Shown: in pieces, positions 34,881-44,292 of the stretch
Layout of the letters: each line of letters opens with the position of its first letter
How positions within the stretch are numbered: position 1 is the stretch's first letter
Assembly (NCBI GenBank): GCA_025463125.1
Contig: JAOAPX010000099.1
Span: 1-64,000 of the forward strand
Source: Acidobacteriota bacterium
GTDB taxonomy: Bacteria; Acidobacteriota; Blastocatellia; Pyrinomonadales; Pyrinomonadaceae
Direction: 5' to 3'
DNA length: 64,000 bases
Translations under genes and position numbers: made by a program
Notes under the pieces: model-generated
Database searches by the model: none
What the model saw: the letters and a program-made list of their open reading frames with translations, nothing else
Told to the model about the DNA's origin: nothing

Positions 34881-35705
34881 ATGCAGTATCGGGCTTTTAT
34901 ATTTTGTGGTTTGGCGCTGTTCCTCACGCACCAGACTTTCGCTCAAAGTTCGCAATCCGAAGGAACAAGCGCCGCAAAATTCACTTTTGGAAACCGAAGT
35001 TATTTCCCGATTCGCAAAAAGCCGACGAAAGAGCAAAAAAGGCGGCTTCAGCCAAGCCCGGAAGACGCGCAGGCTTACGCGTCGTTTCTACAGCAGCCGA
35101 ATACCGGAATTTTTCGGCTTTTGCCGGATTCGGGCTGCGAAACAAATTCTCTGGTAATTAAAGCGACCGAAGATTGTCTGAACGCCGTTCCCGAAAGCTC
35201 GTTTTATTCGTTTCGTGAAGAAGAGCACACGCAGAATATTTTAGCCGATATTCGCCTCAAAGGTAATTATTTAATCAGTGACGGAATTTTATCGCAGGGA
35301 ATTTTGGTAGCGCTCGGCGATTTTCCGCTCGAGAGCGTGACGCTGCAACACGAAGGTTTGAAATTCTTGAACGATTATTCGCCTCCAACATCTACTAAAG
35401 AAATACAAAAACAATTTCTGCAAATAAACAATGGCGTAAGGTCAGGCGGATACGAATATAGAAAAATTATTCCCGCGCAGTCTGACACAACTTACGGGCT
35501 GCGCGTCGTCGCTTACAAAGGTAGGATTCTTCGCAGTTTTCGCGGATTTAATTTCGATTTGCTCGCAGGCGATAAAAGAGTCGATTTAACTTTAGCCTTT
35601 CGCATCGTAAGGCGGGATAAGAGCGGCGCCGTAACCTTGATATGGAAAGAGTTAACGCGCAAGGAAGCGCCGAAAATCAAGTTTGAAAGAAAAAGAATCA
35701 GATAG
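34881..35705 (+). CDS. Secreted hypothetical protein, 274 aa
   Basis: A signal peptide (1-21, HQTFAQ) is followed by about 250 residues with no recognised domain. Two Cys residues (SGCETNSLVIKATEDC) could form a disulfide at residues 79-93. The region 105-235 looks beta-rich (LKGNYLISDGILSQGILVAL). The C-terminus is strongly basic (KFERKRIR). Its last codons lie inside a 30-base tandem duplication (35682-35741), so the present C-terminus may be recent. Starts 38 bases after gatB. Confidence 0.75.
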   Translation: MQYRAFIFCGLALFLTHQTFAQSSQSEGTSAAKFTFGNRSYFPIRKKPTKEQKRRLQPSPEDAQAYASFLQQPNTGIFRLLPDSGCETNSLVIKATEDCLNAVPESSFYSFREEEHTQNILADIRLKGNYLISDGILSQGILVALGDFPLESVTLQHEGLKFLNDYSPPTSTKEIQKQFLQINNGVRSGGYEYRKIIPAQSDTTYGLRVVAYKGRILRSFRGFNFDLLAGDKRVDLTLAFRIVRRDKSGAVTLIWKELTRKEAPKIKFERKRIR

Positions 35706-35767
35706 AATATATTTGAAAGAAAAAGAATCGGATAGAATATAAAAGATAAAATATGAAAGATAAAATA
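35682..35767. repeat. 30-base tandem duplication continuing into 7-base phased units
   Basis: Two 30-base copies (35682-35711 and 35712-35741) differ at one base. From 35733 the sequence continues in 7-base units (TAGAATA, TAAAAGA, TAAAATA, TGAAAGA, TAAAATA). The array contains the stop codon of the upstream gene and runs through the ATG (35753) of the SDR gene, encoding its first five residues. Confidence 0.8.
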
Positions 35768-36463
35768 GCTGTTGTAACGGGCGCGAGCAAGGGAATCGGG
35801 TATGCGATTGCGGAAAGCTTACTGCAAAACGGGGCAAAGGTTTTTATTTGTTCGCGCAATAAAGCGGATTTGCAGCAGGCGCTTGAAAAGCTTTCGGCTT
35901 TCGGCGAAGTCGGCGGCGAAGTTTGCGATGTTCGCAGCGAATCGCAGGTGCAGATGATGATCGAAGAATGCGCCAGGGTTTTCGGCGGCGTCGATATTCT
36001 GGTAAACAATGCGGGAATCGGCATTATAGGCAAAACGGTCGAAGAAATGTCCGCCGAGGAATTTGAGCAGACGCTCGAAACGAATCTTTTCGGCGTTTTT
36101 TACGCCTGTCATCACGCGATTCCGCTGATGCGCTCGCGCGGCGGCGGTTATATTATTAATATTTCCAGCCTCGCCGGGCAAAACGCGCATCCGAGAATGG
36201 CGGCTTACAACGCTTCAAAATTCGGGCTCAACGGTTTCACCGAAGCCTTGATGCTGGAAGTTCGCGAACACAATATTAAAGTTACGGCGATTTGTCCGGG
36301 CTCGGTCAACACTTATTTCGGCGGCGACGAGCCGTCGGAAGATCAGATGTGGCAATTACAGTCGGAAGACATCGCGCAAATTGTTTTGGATTTACTGAAT
36401 ATGCACGAGCGCGCCTTGCCGAGCAAAATCGAAATTCGCCCCGCCAATCCGCCGAAAAAATAA
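35753..36463 (+). CDS. Short-chain dehydrogenase/reductase
   Basis: A classical SDR of 236 residues. The NAD(P) loop TGASKGIG (10-17), NNAG (87-90), catalytic Ser in INISSLAG and the YNASKFG Tyr-x-x-x-Lys pair are present, with PGSVNT after strand 6. An FabG-like 3-oxoacyl reductase is possible, but many substrates share this pattern. The first codons come from the 7-base repeat, so the start has little sequence constraint. Confidence 0.92.
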   Translation: MKDKIAVVTGASKGIGYAIAESLLQNGAKVFICSRNKADLQQALEKLSAFGEVGGEVCDVRSESQVQMMIEECARVFGGVDILVNNAGIGIIGKTVEEMSAEEFEQTLETNLFGVFYACHHAIPLMRSRGGGYIINISSLAGQNAHPRMAAYNASKFGLNGFTEALMLEVREHNIKVTAICPGSVNTYFGGDEPSEDQMWQLQSEDIAQIVLDLLNMHERALPSKIEIRPANPPKK

Positions 36464-36692
36464 ATAGAAAAGATAAATCGAGAAGGTAAAAAGAAAATGC
36501 CGGTAAAGATGTTTTTGTTGTTTGTTTTATTCTCTCCCGCCGCGTTTCAGGCTGCGGCGAGAGACGACTGCCGCTGCGCCCGCTTTGCTGGAAGCTCAAA
36601 AATTGAGCACCGAAACCTGTAAAACTTTCGGGCACAGCAACTTACAAATTCGTGCCTTAAAACTTAACGAAAATCCTTTATATTGATCCGAA
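36464..36692 (+). other. Gap with a doubtful 41-codon secreted peptide frame
   Basis: From ATG 36497 a frame encodes MPVKMFLLFVLFSPAAFQAA followed by a Cys/Arg-rich end, stopping after 41 codons. A second frame continues to TGA 36685. It could be a frameshifted remnant of a small secreted protein or chance. The preceding 36455-36500 is A-rich in 7-base units. Confidence 0.3.
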
Positions 36693-37652
36693 ATGAAAAG
36701 AAATTTTATCGTCCTCATCGTTTTGCTCGCCTGCGCGAATCTGCAAGCTTATTCGGTGACGTTTTGCCAGAATACGAAGATCAGTTCTGCGCCGGGCAAA
36801 TTGGAAAAATACGTCTATAAACGATATACGAGCGAAAAGGGAAAGGAAAAAGAGCTTTCCATCGGCTTGACGCGACCGGTCGATGATTTTCCGCTTAAAA
36901 AACGCCCTTTGATAATCGGCGTTCACGGCGGCGGTTTTGTGAATTTCTGCCCGTTCGAGCCGTGTTATCTGAAATACAGCGAAAGAATTCTGACGCCGAA
37001 TTTCACTCCGCGCGGATACGCGACCGCCACGGTTCAATATCGCTTAACCGCTCCTTTCGATTTTAAGCCGCCTAAGATCAGCGATCAGGTGTTAAAAGAA
37101 ACGCATTACAAAGCGGCGCAGGACGTGCGCGCGGCGATTAAATATATTTTCGATAACGCCGACGCGCTGGGCGTCGATACGGAAAACGTTTTTCTGATCG
37201 GAACGAGCGCGGGCGCGATAACGGTTTTGCACGCCGCTTTTCTCGATGATGAGGAAGTGCCGAAAGATTTGTTAAAAGAATACGGCGTGCTTGCAAAGCG
37301 CGAAAAGATTCGCGGCGTCATAAGCCTTTCCGGCGCGCTTTACGATTTATCTTATCTTTCGGGCGGCGATAAAGTTCCGGTGATGGTCGTTCACGGCAGG
37401 GAAGACGGCATCGTACCTTTTGAAAAAGGTTTCTATCTCGGGCAGAAACACCTGACGCCGGTTTACGGCGGCAAAGCCGTTTTCGACGAAGCCGAAAAAC
37501 AAGGTTTTCGCGCCAAAGGTTTTTTCTATGATTTCGGACACGATTACCCGAGCCGTTACATAAACGATATTTTCAAAAACGCCAATGATTTCGTCCGTTC
37601 AAACTTAGACTGCGCCGGCGAAAATCTTGACGGCGGCGATTCCGGGCATTAA
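36693..37652 (+). CDS. Secreted alpha/beta hydrolase (carboxylesterase-like)
   Basis: 319 residues with a signal peptide (1-19). The oxyanion HGGG in IIGVHGGGFVNFC, the nucleophile elbow GTSAGA (GxSxG) and the helix after it are clear. The acid is in GREDGIVPFEKG and the catalytic His probably in DFGHDYPSRY. A structural match to the carboxylesterase or feruloyl-esterase-like group with an oxyanion HGGG. Substrate unknown. It converges on the chemosensory operon. Confidence 0.88.
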   Translation: MKRNFIVLIVLLACANLQAYSVTFCQNTKISSAPGKLEKYVYKRYTSEKGKEKELSIGLTRPVDDFPLKKRPLIIGVHGGGFVNFCPFEPCYLKYSERILTPNFTPRGYATATVQYRLTAPFDFKPPKISDQVLKETHYKAAQDVRAAIKYIFDNADALGVDTENVFLIGTSAGAITVLHAAFLDDEEVPKDLLKEYGVLAKREKIRGVISLSGALYDLSYLSGGDKVPVMVVHGREDGIVPFEKGFYLGQKHLTPVYGGKAVFDEAEKQGFRAKGFFYDFGHDYPSRYINDIFKNANDFVRSNLDCAGENLDGGDSGH

Positions 37653-37671
37653 ACCGCAGAAAAGGATTCGG

Positions 37672-40566
37672 TTAAGCCGGGCGCGTCAGCGTGCGGATTC
37701 TTTCCAGCAGAACCGAATCTTCGAAAGGCTTGGTTAAATATTCGGAAACGCCCAAATCCAGAGCTTTCCGGCGATGTTTTTCGCTCGCGCGCGACGTTAT
37801 CATAATAACCGGAATCAGCTGCGTTTCCCGATTCCTTTTCAGCGAAGAAAGCAGCTCGTAACCGTCCATTCTAGGCATTTCCACGTCGGTCAAAATCACG
37901 TCCGGCAAATTTTTCGACGATTGCAGAATTTCCAGCGCTTCGAGCCCGTCTTTTGCGACAAGCGCTTTAAAACCCGCGTTTTTAATAATATTCGACATTA
38001 AATGCCGGACGCTCGGGCTGTCATCGACAATCAATACGTTTGTAATTTTCGCCTTTCGGTTTTTGATTTGCGCCTGTTTTGCATTCCGCGCGATCGTTTG
38101 CGGCTGGAGATGGCTTTGAACTTTAATTTTCGAACTTTGAACTTTGTGATTGAACAAATAAAACAAATCTAAAACCGGCGCGACCTGACCGTCGCCGAGA
38201 ATCGCCGCGCCGGTAAATTCGCCCAGGTTTTGCAAAGGCGCGCCGAGCGGTTTGATAACGATTTCTTCGGGTTTGATAATATCGTCAACGAGCAGCGCGT
38301 ACGAAACTTCCGAAACATTGAGCAGCAGAATCCGCACGTGTTCCTTGCTCGAATCGTCAATCGTCAATCCTAAAAGCTCGTTTAAATGAATCAGTTCGTA
38401 TTTATTACTGCCGAATTGCAGACGCTTTTCGTTCTTGGCTTTTTCGAGACTCGCGCCGGAAATTTCCGTGATTTGTTTGACGAGACTTAAAGGAAAAGCG
38501 AAAGTTTGCTCGCCGGCTTTGACCAGAAGGGCGCGCGTGACGGCTAAAGCCATCGGCAGGCGAAGCGTAAACGTCGTGCCTTTTTGCGGTTCGGACAAAA
38601 TGGAAATCGTGCCCTGCTGTCTTTCGACGGCGGTTTTGATGATATTCATCCCGACGCCGCGCCCCGACGTCTGGCTGAGTTTATCCGCCGTCGTCAAGCC
38701 CGGCAAAAAGATTAATTCGAAAGCTTCTTCATCGCTCATCGAAAGAGCGCGCTCGCGGCTGATAATGCCGTTTTGCACGGCTTTTTCTTTCAAAGCCGGA
38801 GCCGAGATGCCTCGACCGTCGTCGGAAATGGTCAAAACGACGTGCATTTCTTCGTTGGCGACGCGCAAATCGATTTTACCTTTTTCGGGTTTTCCGAGCA
38901 GCCGTCGCGTATCGGGCAGTTCGATGCCGTGCGCGACGGCGTTTCTTAAAAGATGCAGCAGCGGCTCGATCAATGAATCGAGAATCTGCGTGTCCACCTC
39001 CAGATTTTTGCCTTCGATGTAAAGCTCGGCTTGCTTGTTTTCTTCTTCGCAGGTGACGCGCGTTGTGCGAAGCAAGCGAGCTGAAAGCGAACCGAAATTG
39101 ACCATTCTGATGCGCAGAAGCTTGTCCTGCATTTCTTCGATCAAGCGCCGCTGCGTATCGAAAAGCATTTCCAGATTTCCGCGCAAACCGTCGAGCGCCG
39201 TGTTTATGGCGAAAGCGTCGCTCGCCGTTTCGGCAAGCTCGCGCGTCGATTGGTGAAAATCCGTGTAGCGGTCGAATTCGAGCGTGTCGAATTCGGGTCG
39301 AAAATCGGCGGTCGGCGCCGGGAAAACAACTTCCGCCCACGGTTTTCGATGTGTAAATCTTGAAATTTGATTGTCGAGCGTGTTGGCTTCGAAATCGGTT
39401 TCGAGCTTGGTCGTCGAGCGCTGCAAACGATTCGTGATGTGATGAAGTTCTTCGATATCGCGGTCGAGTTCGCCGAGGCGCTGCTCGAAAACCGAGCGGC
39501 TGAGAACCAGACCGTGAACGATTTTCACTAAATCATCGAGTCGTTCGAGCGAAACGCGAACGACGGTTTTCGCGGGTTGCGTTTTCTGATTTGGATCGGC
39601 AGCTTGCTCCGGTTCGTCGGCGGAAACGGCTTTTAGCGGTCCGGTTCCGGTTTTAGCCGATTCGATTTCGAAGGCGTCGGCTTCCGTCTTCGGCGCGGCG
39701 AGCGCCAGCATAATCTCGTCAAAATCCTTGTATATCCGCGTAACTTTTTTTACGGTTTGACGCGAGTTTTCGCCGCCGGTCATTGCGCTCAGGCAATCGG
39801 TCGAGGCTAAAAGAATTTCGAAAATTTTCCGGTTTCCGGCAATTTCGTGCTCCGCCATATAATCGAGCAGATCTTCGACGCGGTGCGACAATTCGGAAAG
39901 TTTTTTGAGCCCGACAATCCCGGCAGAGCCTTTAAAGGTGTGCGCGCTGCGGCGGATTTCCAAAAGCGCTTCGCGGCTTTCCGGCTCCTTGGCTAAAATC
40001 TCCAAATTCGTGTTGATGTTGCGCAGAAGGTCTTCGGCTTCGAGCGCGAAAATCTCCAGCATTTCTTCGTCTATTTCAAATTCGTCTTCGCCGGTTTCCG
40101 AAGTTTCATCGTCAGCCGGCTCTTCCGCCGTTTCGTCTTTCGCCGTTTCGAATTCCGTCGTTTCAGTCTTTTTCGGAGCGGGCGCGACCTGCAGATTTTC
40201 AAAGGATTCATCGATGAAAGCGTTAAAATCAATCGAAAAATCATCGGCTTTCATTCTTTCTTCGAGCAAAAGAGCTTCGATGCCGGAAATCTGATCCAGC
40301 AGATTGCGCGCTTTTTCTTCGGTCAGCGGATATTCTTTGCCCGCGGCAAGCGAAAAATCCGCTTCAAGTTCGGCTGCCGCGTTCCCGAGTTCCTTAAAGC
40401 CGATCGCGAGCGCCGCGTTTTTTATCGTTTTGAGTTTAAGAATGGAAGTTTCCATCTCGCCGTGAGTTTTGTTTTCGCTTTGCAAACCGATCAGAATGCC
40501 GCCGCGAATCGCCGGCAGGTAACTTTCGATTTCATCGATAAAAACTTGTAAAACTTCTGGTTCCAT
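37672..40566 (-). CDS. CheA-type hybrid histidine kinase with C-terminal receiver (ChpA-like)
   Basis: 964 residues. Two HPt domains: the first (about 1-105) has Lys46 where the phosphorylated His should be and looks dead; the second (165-265) has H209 in SAHTFKGSAG. After a linker come the dimerisation/HATPase domain (LLRNAVAHGIELPD, DDGRGISAP and GRGVGMNIIKTAVERQQG), a CheW-like domain (AGEQTFAFPLSLVKQITEIS) and a REC domain (about 842-960, TDVEMPRMDG). This resembles the ChpA kinase of twitching motility, with fewer HPt domains. Last gene of the chemosensory operon. Confidence 0.93.
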   Translation of the reverse strand: MEPEVLQVFIDEIESYLPAIRGGILIGLQSENKTHGEMETSILKLKTIKNAALAIGFKELGNAAAELEADFSLAAGKEYPLTEEKARNLLDQISGIEALLLEERMKADDFSIDFNAFIDESFENLQVAPAPKKTETTEFETAKDETAEEPADDETSETGEDEFEIDEEMLEIFALEAEDLLRNINTNLEILAKEPESREALLEIRRSAHTFKGSAGIVGLKKLSELSHRVEDLLDYMAEHEIAGNRKIFEILLASTDCLSAMTGGENSRQTVKKVTRIYKDFDEIMLALAAPKTEADAFEIESAKTGTGPLKAVSADEPEQAADPNQKTQPAKTVVRVSLERLDDLVKIVHGLVLSRSVFEQRLGELDRDIEELHHITNRLQRSTTKLETDFEANTLDNQISRFTHRKPWAEVVFPAPTADFRPEFDTLEFDRYTDFHQSTRELAETASDAFAINTALDGLRGNLEMLFDTQRRLIEEMQDKLLRIRMVNFGSLSARLLRTTRVTCEEENKQAELYIEGKNLEVDTQILDSLIEPLLHLLRNAVAHGIELPDTRRLLGKPEKGKIDLRVANEEMHVVLTISDDGRGISAPALKEKAVQNGIISRERALSMSDEEAFELIFLPGLTTADKLSQTSGRGVGMNIIKTAVERQQGTISILSEPQKGTTFTLRLPMALAVTRALLVKAGEQTFAFPLSLVKQITEISGASLEKAKNEKRLQFGSNKYELIHLNELLGLTIDDSSKEHVRILLLNVSEVSYALLVDDIIKPEEIVIKPLGAPLQNLGEFTGAAILGDGQVAPVLDLFYLFNHKVQSSKIKVQSHLQPQTIARNAKQAQIKNRKAKITNVLIVDDSPSVRHLMSNIIKNAGFKALVAKDGLEALEILQSSKNLPDVILTDVEMPRMDGYELLSSLKRNRETQLIPVIMITSRASEKHRRKALDLGVSEYLTKPFEDSVLLERIRTLTRPA

Positions 40567-40580
40567 CTTTTAATCGGCGT

Positions 40581-42095
40581 TTAATTCAAAATCACGTTCG
40601 CGTCCCGATGCGCCGGTTTCCGCGAATTCGTATCGTTCGGCAGCTTAAACGGCGCGACCGAACCGCGCAGCTCTTCGGAAAGCTTGACAAGAATTTTTAC
40701 CGAATCAGCCGCGCTTTTTGTTCCGGTCTGCACTTGTTCGGTGATTTTCGAGATGTTTTCCATCGCGCTCGAAATGTCTTCAGAGCTTTTTGCCTGCTGC
40801 TTGGCTGATTCCGAGATCGACTGCAAAAGCTCGGCTAAACGCTGCGAAACCTGTTCGATTTCGATCAAAGCCTGACCGGCTTTATCAGCCAGGGTCGAAC
40901 CGACGACGACTTCGTGAATCGTTTCCTCCATCGAGGCGACGACGTGTTTCGTTTCGTTTTGAATCGTTTGAGCGAGCTGCGCGATTTGCTGCGTCAAACG
41001 GTTCGAGCGTTCGGCGAGACGTTCGATTTCTTCAGCGACGACGGCAAATCCGGTGCCCGATTCTCCGGCGGCTGAAGCCTGCAACGAAGCGTTTAGAGCC
41101 AGGAGACTGGTGCGGTCGGAAAGATCGTCGAGCAATCCGACAATTAAGCTGATTTCCTGCGAGCGCTCGCCGAGCTTCTTGATTCGCTTGGCGGTTTCCT
41201 GCACCTGTTTGCGAATCGAGTTCATCGCATTGATGTTGTCCTGCACGGCTTTTGTGCCGTAGCGCGCGCTGCCGAGACTGTCGCCGGCGACCTGCGCCGA
41301 AAGCGAAGCGTTTTGCGAAACTTCCTGAATCTGCACAGCCATATTCGCGATCGCCGAAGTCGTGCGCGTTATTTGCGCGCCCTGCGCTTCGCTTCCGCTC
41401 GTCAATTGCTCGGTCGTGTCGTTGATTGCGTTGGCTGAAACGCTGACTTGAAACGTCACGTTTTTAACCTGCCGGATTAAAGATCGAAGCTCGCGCGTCA
41501 TTAAATTAAAAGCGTCGGCAATCGCTCCGGTCATTTCCGGCGAAACTTCCGCCTGCACGGTCAAATCTCCGGCTGCCACTTCGGAAACTTCGTTTAATAA
41601 TTTTCTGATCGAATTTTCCAGGCGGTCGCGTTCGTCCTGCGTTTGAACGAGCGAGCATAATTTGTCGATCATTTCCTGAAAAGCGTGTCCTGCGTCGTCG
41701 GCGTCCGAACGCGGTTTGACACGAGCCGATAAATCGCCCGCCGCGATCTGCCTGGCAATCGCCGCTTTTTCCTGCAAATAAACGGAAATTTCCGCGAGCG
41801 AATCGAGCAGCTCGCTTTGCGTTTCGTCTGCGAACGGTTCGCCGAGCGAGATTTGATGCGCGATTTCCGCCGCTTCTCTGATCTCTGCGGCAAGTCTTAT
41901 GTTTGAGTAATTTGCCATTAAAAGCGAGAAAATCGCTAAAACGGCGGCAAAAGAAACGGTTAAAACGCCAGCCGCCTCGTTGTTCGTAAAATCGAAATAC
42001 GCCGCGGCGACCAGCCCTGCGCCGAGCAGCAGAAAAAAGACCGCCAGCAGCGAGAAAAGTTTTGTGATTAAGTTCCAGATACGGTTGTCGAGCAT
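40581..42095 (-). CDS. Membrane methyl-accepting chemotaxis protein without a sensor domain
   Basis: 504 residues, two helices (11-34 and 40-62) with only a few residues between them, so there is no periplasmic ligand domain. HAMP-like segments follow. The signalling hairpin has the tip RTSLLALNASLQASAAGESG and VVAEEIERLAERSN, close to canonical MCPs. The form is like PilJ without its extracytoplasmic part. It sits 14 bases after cheA in the operon. Confidence 0.92.
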   Translation of the reverse strand: MLDNRIWNLITKLFSLLAVFFLLLGAGLVAAAYFDFTNNEAAGVLTVSFAAVLAIFSLLMANYSNIRLAAEIREAAEIAHQISLGEPFADETQSELLDSLAEISVYLQEKAAIARQIAAGDLSARVKPRSDADDAGHAFQEMIDKLCSLVQTQDERDRLENSIRKLLNEVSEVAAGDLTVQAEVSPEMTGAIADAFNLMTRELRSLIRQVKNVTFQVSVSANAINDTTEQLTSGSEAQGAQITRTTSAIANMAVQIQEVSQNASLSAQVAGDSLGSARYGTKAVQDNINAMNSIRKQVQETAKRIKKLGERSQEISLIVGLLDDLSDRTSLLALNASLQASAAGESGTGFAVVAEEIERLAERSNRLTQQIAQLAQTIQNETKHVVASMEETIHEVVVGSTLADKAGQALIEIEQVSQRLAELLQSISESAKQQAKSSEDISSAMENISKITEQVQTGTKSAADSVKILVKLSEELRGSVAPFKLPNDTNSRKPAHRDANVILN

Positions 42096-42112
42096 CGATT
42101 TTTCCTTGTTCT

Positions 42113-43708
42113 TCAGACGGAAACGATTTCCTCGAAATCTACGATCAAATCGGTGTAATCGGCTTCCTGCGCGGCATTTACAATTTCCGTCCTCGGCGGC
42201 TCGCTTTCAATCGTTTTAGACTGCGTCGTAAAAGCGTTTGTCGAGCTGCGCAGATTTTCGAGCAGCACATTCATTCCGTTAATAGACGCTTCCGATTGCT
42301 TTAGATTTTCGATGGCTTTTGCCCGCATCTTGATCGATTCGAGAAAAACCTGAAGCGATTTTTTGTTTTCCGCCGATTGCTCCGAAGCGTGTAAAACCAG
42401 TTTTGACTGAAGGCTGAGAAAACGCCCGGCGTCTTTTTCCAGCTCGCTTAAACAAACACCGTTTTCAGCGGCGAATTTTGAAAGGTTCGCCGCTTCGCGC
42501 GAAGTCGCTTTCAGGGAATTTTCGATTTCGACGATTTCCGCCGCGATCGATTTATTCAGCGAGGAAATTTCGTTGTTAGTGTTTCCCGCTCTTGCCGAAA
42601 GTCTTTCGACTTCTTCGGCTAAAACGGAAAAACTAAAGTTTTTGTCGGTGTTTTCGACCGTTTGAATCGAAGCGTTAAGCGCGATCAAGTTTGTTCGGCG
42701 AGCTAAATCTTCGACCGTCTTGGCGATTTTTGTGATTTCAAGCGAATATTCCGCAAGACTTCCGGTTCTTTTTAAAGCTTCCTGCAATTGAGCGCGAAGA
42801 ACGGCTATCGAATTAAGGCTTTCGTGCGCGGTTTGTTTTCCTCTGCGCGCTTTTTCGATCGAATCGTTGACGACCGAAACCGAGCCGGAAAGCTCGCCGG
42901 AAATTTTTTCCGCGCCGTTCGGCATTTGTTTTAACGCGAGCGCGGCTTGATCCATTTGCAGAATCACGTTTTCATCGGTTTGAATCGCGGCGCGAATCGT
43001 TTTCGCGGCTTGTCCCGCCGCGCTCTGCGCTTCGATTGTGTCTTGCCTGACCTGCCGGATAATATCGTTCAGACTGCGCACCAAAAATTTCAAAGAATCG
43101 GAAATGTCGCGCGTTTGCGTAAAATCCCTGGAAAATTCTCCCTGCAAAATGCCTTTGCGAACGCGAACCGCGTCTTCGGAAATTTGCCTGACCGCCGTTT
43201 CGAGTTTTTCCAGTTCCTGCTTGGCGTGGATCGATTCGGAAACCTTTGCCAGAAGTTTTTGGAACGAGCTGCTCAAACGGTCGGAGTTTTGCAAAGGCGT
43301 CAGCGCCACGTCGATGTTCCCGGCAGCAACCGTTTCCATCAGCCCGACAATCGTTTGCATCTGCTGGCTGTTTCGATGAAGCGTTTCAAGCAGCTCGTCG
43401 GTTTCGGTCGAGCCCGTGGTTTTCGGCAGGCTGACGAGCGCGCTTCTTTCGAGACTTTTCGCCAGAAGCGAAACTTTTTCAATCGGGCTGACGACTTCGT
43501 TTGAAAGCCACCAGCCGAAAATCATCACGGTAAAAGATAAGATCAGAAACGGAATGAAAACGACGTAAAACGTATCGGCGATAAAAAATGAAACAAGCAG
43601 ATATGAAATCAAGCCGAACGTGCAGATAAAAAACGCGAGCGCGCTGGTCGCCAGCCAGATTTTGCTTCTCAGCGAATTTAATAATGAATTGGCGGAACGA
43701 CGAGTCAT
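42113..43708 (-). CDS. Second membrane MCP, divergent signalling tip
   Basis: 531 residues from ATG 43708 (GGAG 8 bases upstream); a longer frame to 43780 is unlikely. Two membrane helices (17-40 and 43-66) with no loop for a ligand domain, a HAMP-like region and a long coiled coil. The tip reads RRTNLIALNASIQTVENTDK and then FSFSVLAEEVERLSARAG. The usual Gly-rich turn is lost, so its coupling to the kinase may be altered. It is paired with the MCP gene at 40.6 kb. Confidence 0.88.
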   Translation of the reverse strand: MTRRSANSLLNSLRSKIWLATSALAFFICTFGLISYLLVSFFIADTFYVVFIPFLILSFTVMIFGWWLSNEVVSPIEKVSLLAKSLERSALVSLPKTTGSTETDELLETLHRNSQQMQTIVGLMETVAAGNIDVALTPLQNSDRLSSSFQKLLAKVSESIHAKQELEKLETAVRQISEDAVRVRKGILQGEFSRDFTQTRDISDSLKFLVRSLNDIIRQVRQDTIEAQSAAGQAAKTIRAAIQTDENVILQMDQAALALKQMPNGAEKISGELSGSVSVVNDSIEKARRGKQTAHESLNSIAVLRAQLQEALKRTGSLAEYSLEITKIAKTVEDLARRTNLIALNASIQTVENTDKNFSFSVLAEEVERLSARAGNTNNEISSLNKSIAAEIVEIENSLKATSREAANLSKFAAENGVCLSELEKDAGRFLSLQSKLVLHASEQSAENKKSLQVFLESIKMRAKAIENLKQSEASINGMNVLLENLRSSTNAFTTQSKTIESEPPRTEIVNAAQEADYTDLIVDFEEIVSV

Positions 43709-43748
43709 GTTTTTCTCCAAAAAAAAGCTTTGAGAAATTAATCGGTTT

Positions 43749-44276
43749 TTACGCGAGAGATTGCAGCAATCTCTCGGCATCTATAAGACGAATTATGTTT
43801 GATTGATACGTGAAATTTGCGTAAATATACGGCGAATCTCCGGCTTCGGCGGCTTTTTTGTTTTTTTCGTTCGACGTGATGATTTCGCTTAATTTATCGA
43901 CCGGAAAAGCGATCGCCGTATCGAAGTTTTTTGTTTTCAAAACGATGAGCTTTGTTTTTGCCGCTTCGATTGCCGCGTTTTCACCGAGGATAAACGGCAA
44001 ATTGGCGACGGCGATGATTTCGCCGCGCAGATTGCCGATTCCGAGAAGCCATTCGGGGGCGTTCGGCAAAACGGCTATCGGAACCGGCTGCGAAATTTCC
44101 GCTACGCGCTGCGCGGAAATGCCGTAAAGATTGCCGCTTAAAAAGAAAACGACGAGCTTTTCGCCCGGCGCTTGAGCGCTTTTTTCGCCGATGTAAAGCC
44201 CGTTTGCCGAATCGGAAAAACCAATCGGAGCGCGAACACTCTCGCCGATTGGTTTTTCCTCAATGAAATCATCCAT
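43749..44276 (-). CDS. CheW-domain coupling protein
   Basis: 175 residues. A polar 35-residue extension precedes a single CheW domain (about 40-172): KLVVFFLSGNLYGISAQRVAEIS, then WLLGIGNLRGEIIAVANL with the conserved RG(E/x)I pattern. It should link the MCPs to the kinase. Second gene in the operon. Confidence 0.92.
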   Translation of the reverse strand: MDDFIEEKPIGESVRAPIGFSDSANGLYIGEKSAQAPGEKLVVFFLSGNLYGISAQRVAEISQPVPIAVLPNAPEWLLGIGNLRGEIIAVANLPFILGENAAIEAAKTKLIVLKTKNFDTAIAFPVDKLSEIITSNEKNKKAAEAGDSPYIYANFTYQSNIIRLIDAERLLQSLA

Positions 44277-44292
44277 TTTTTTGTGTTGTTTT

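Noticed and set aside
38435-39022. A 195-codon plus-strand frame inside the kinase gene
   Set aside because: Antisense shadow of the HATPase region; Ser/Arg-rich low-complexity translation with no domain.
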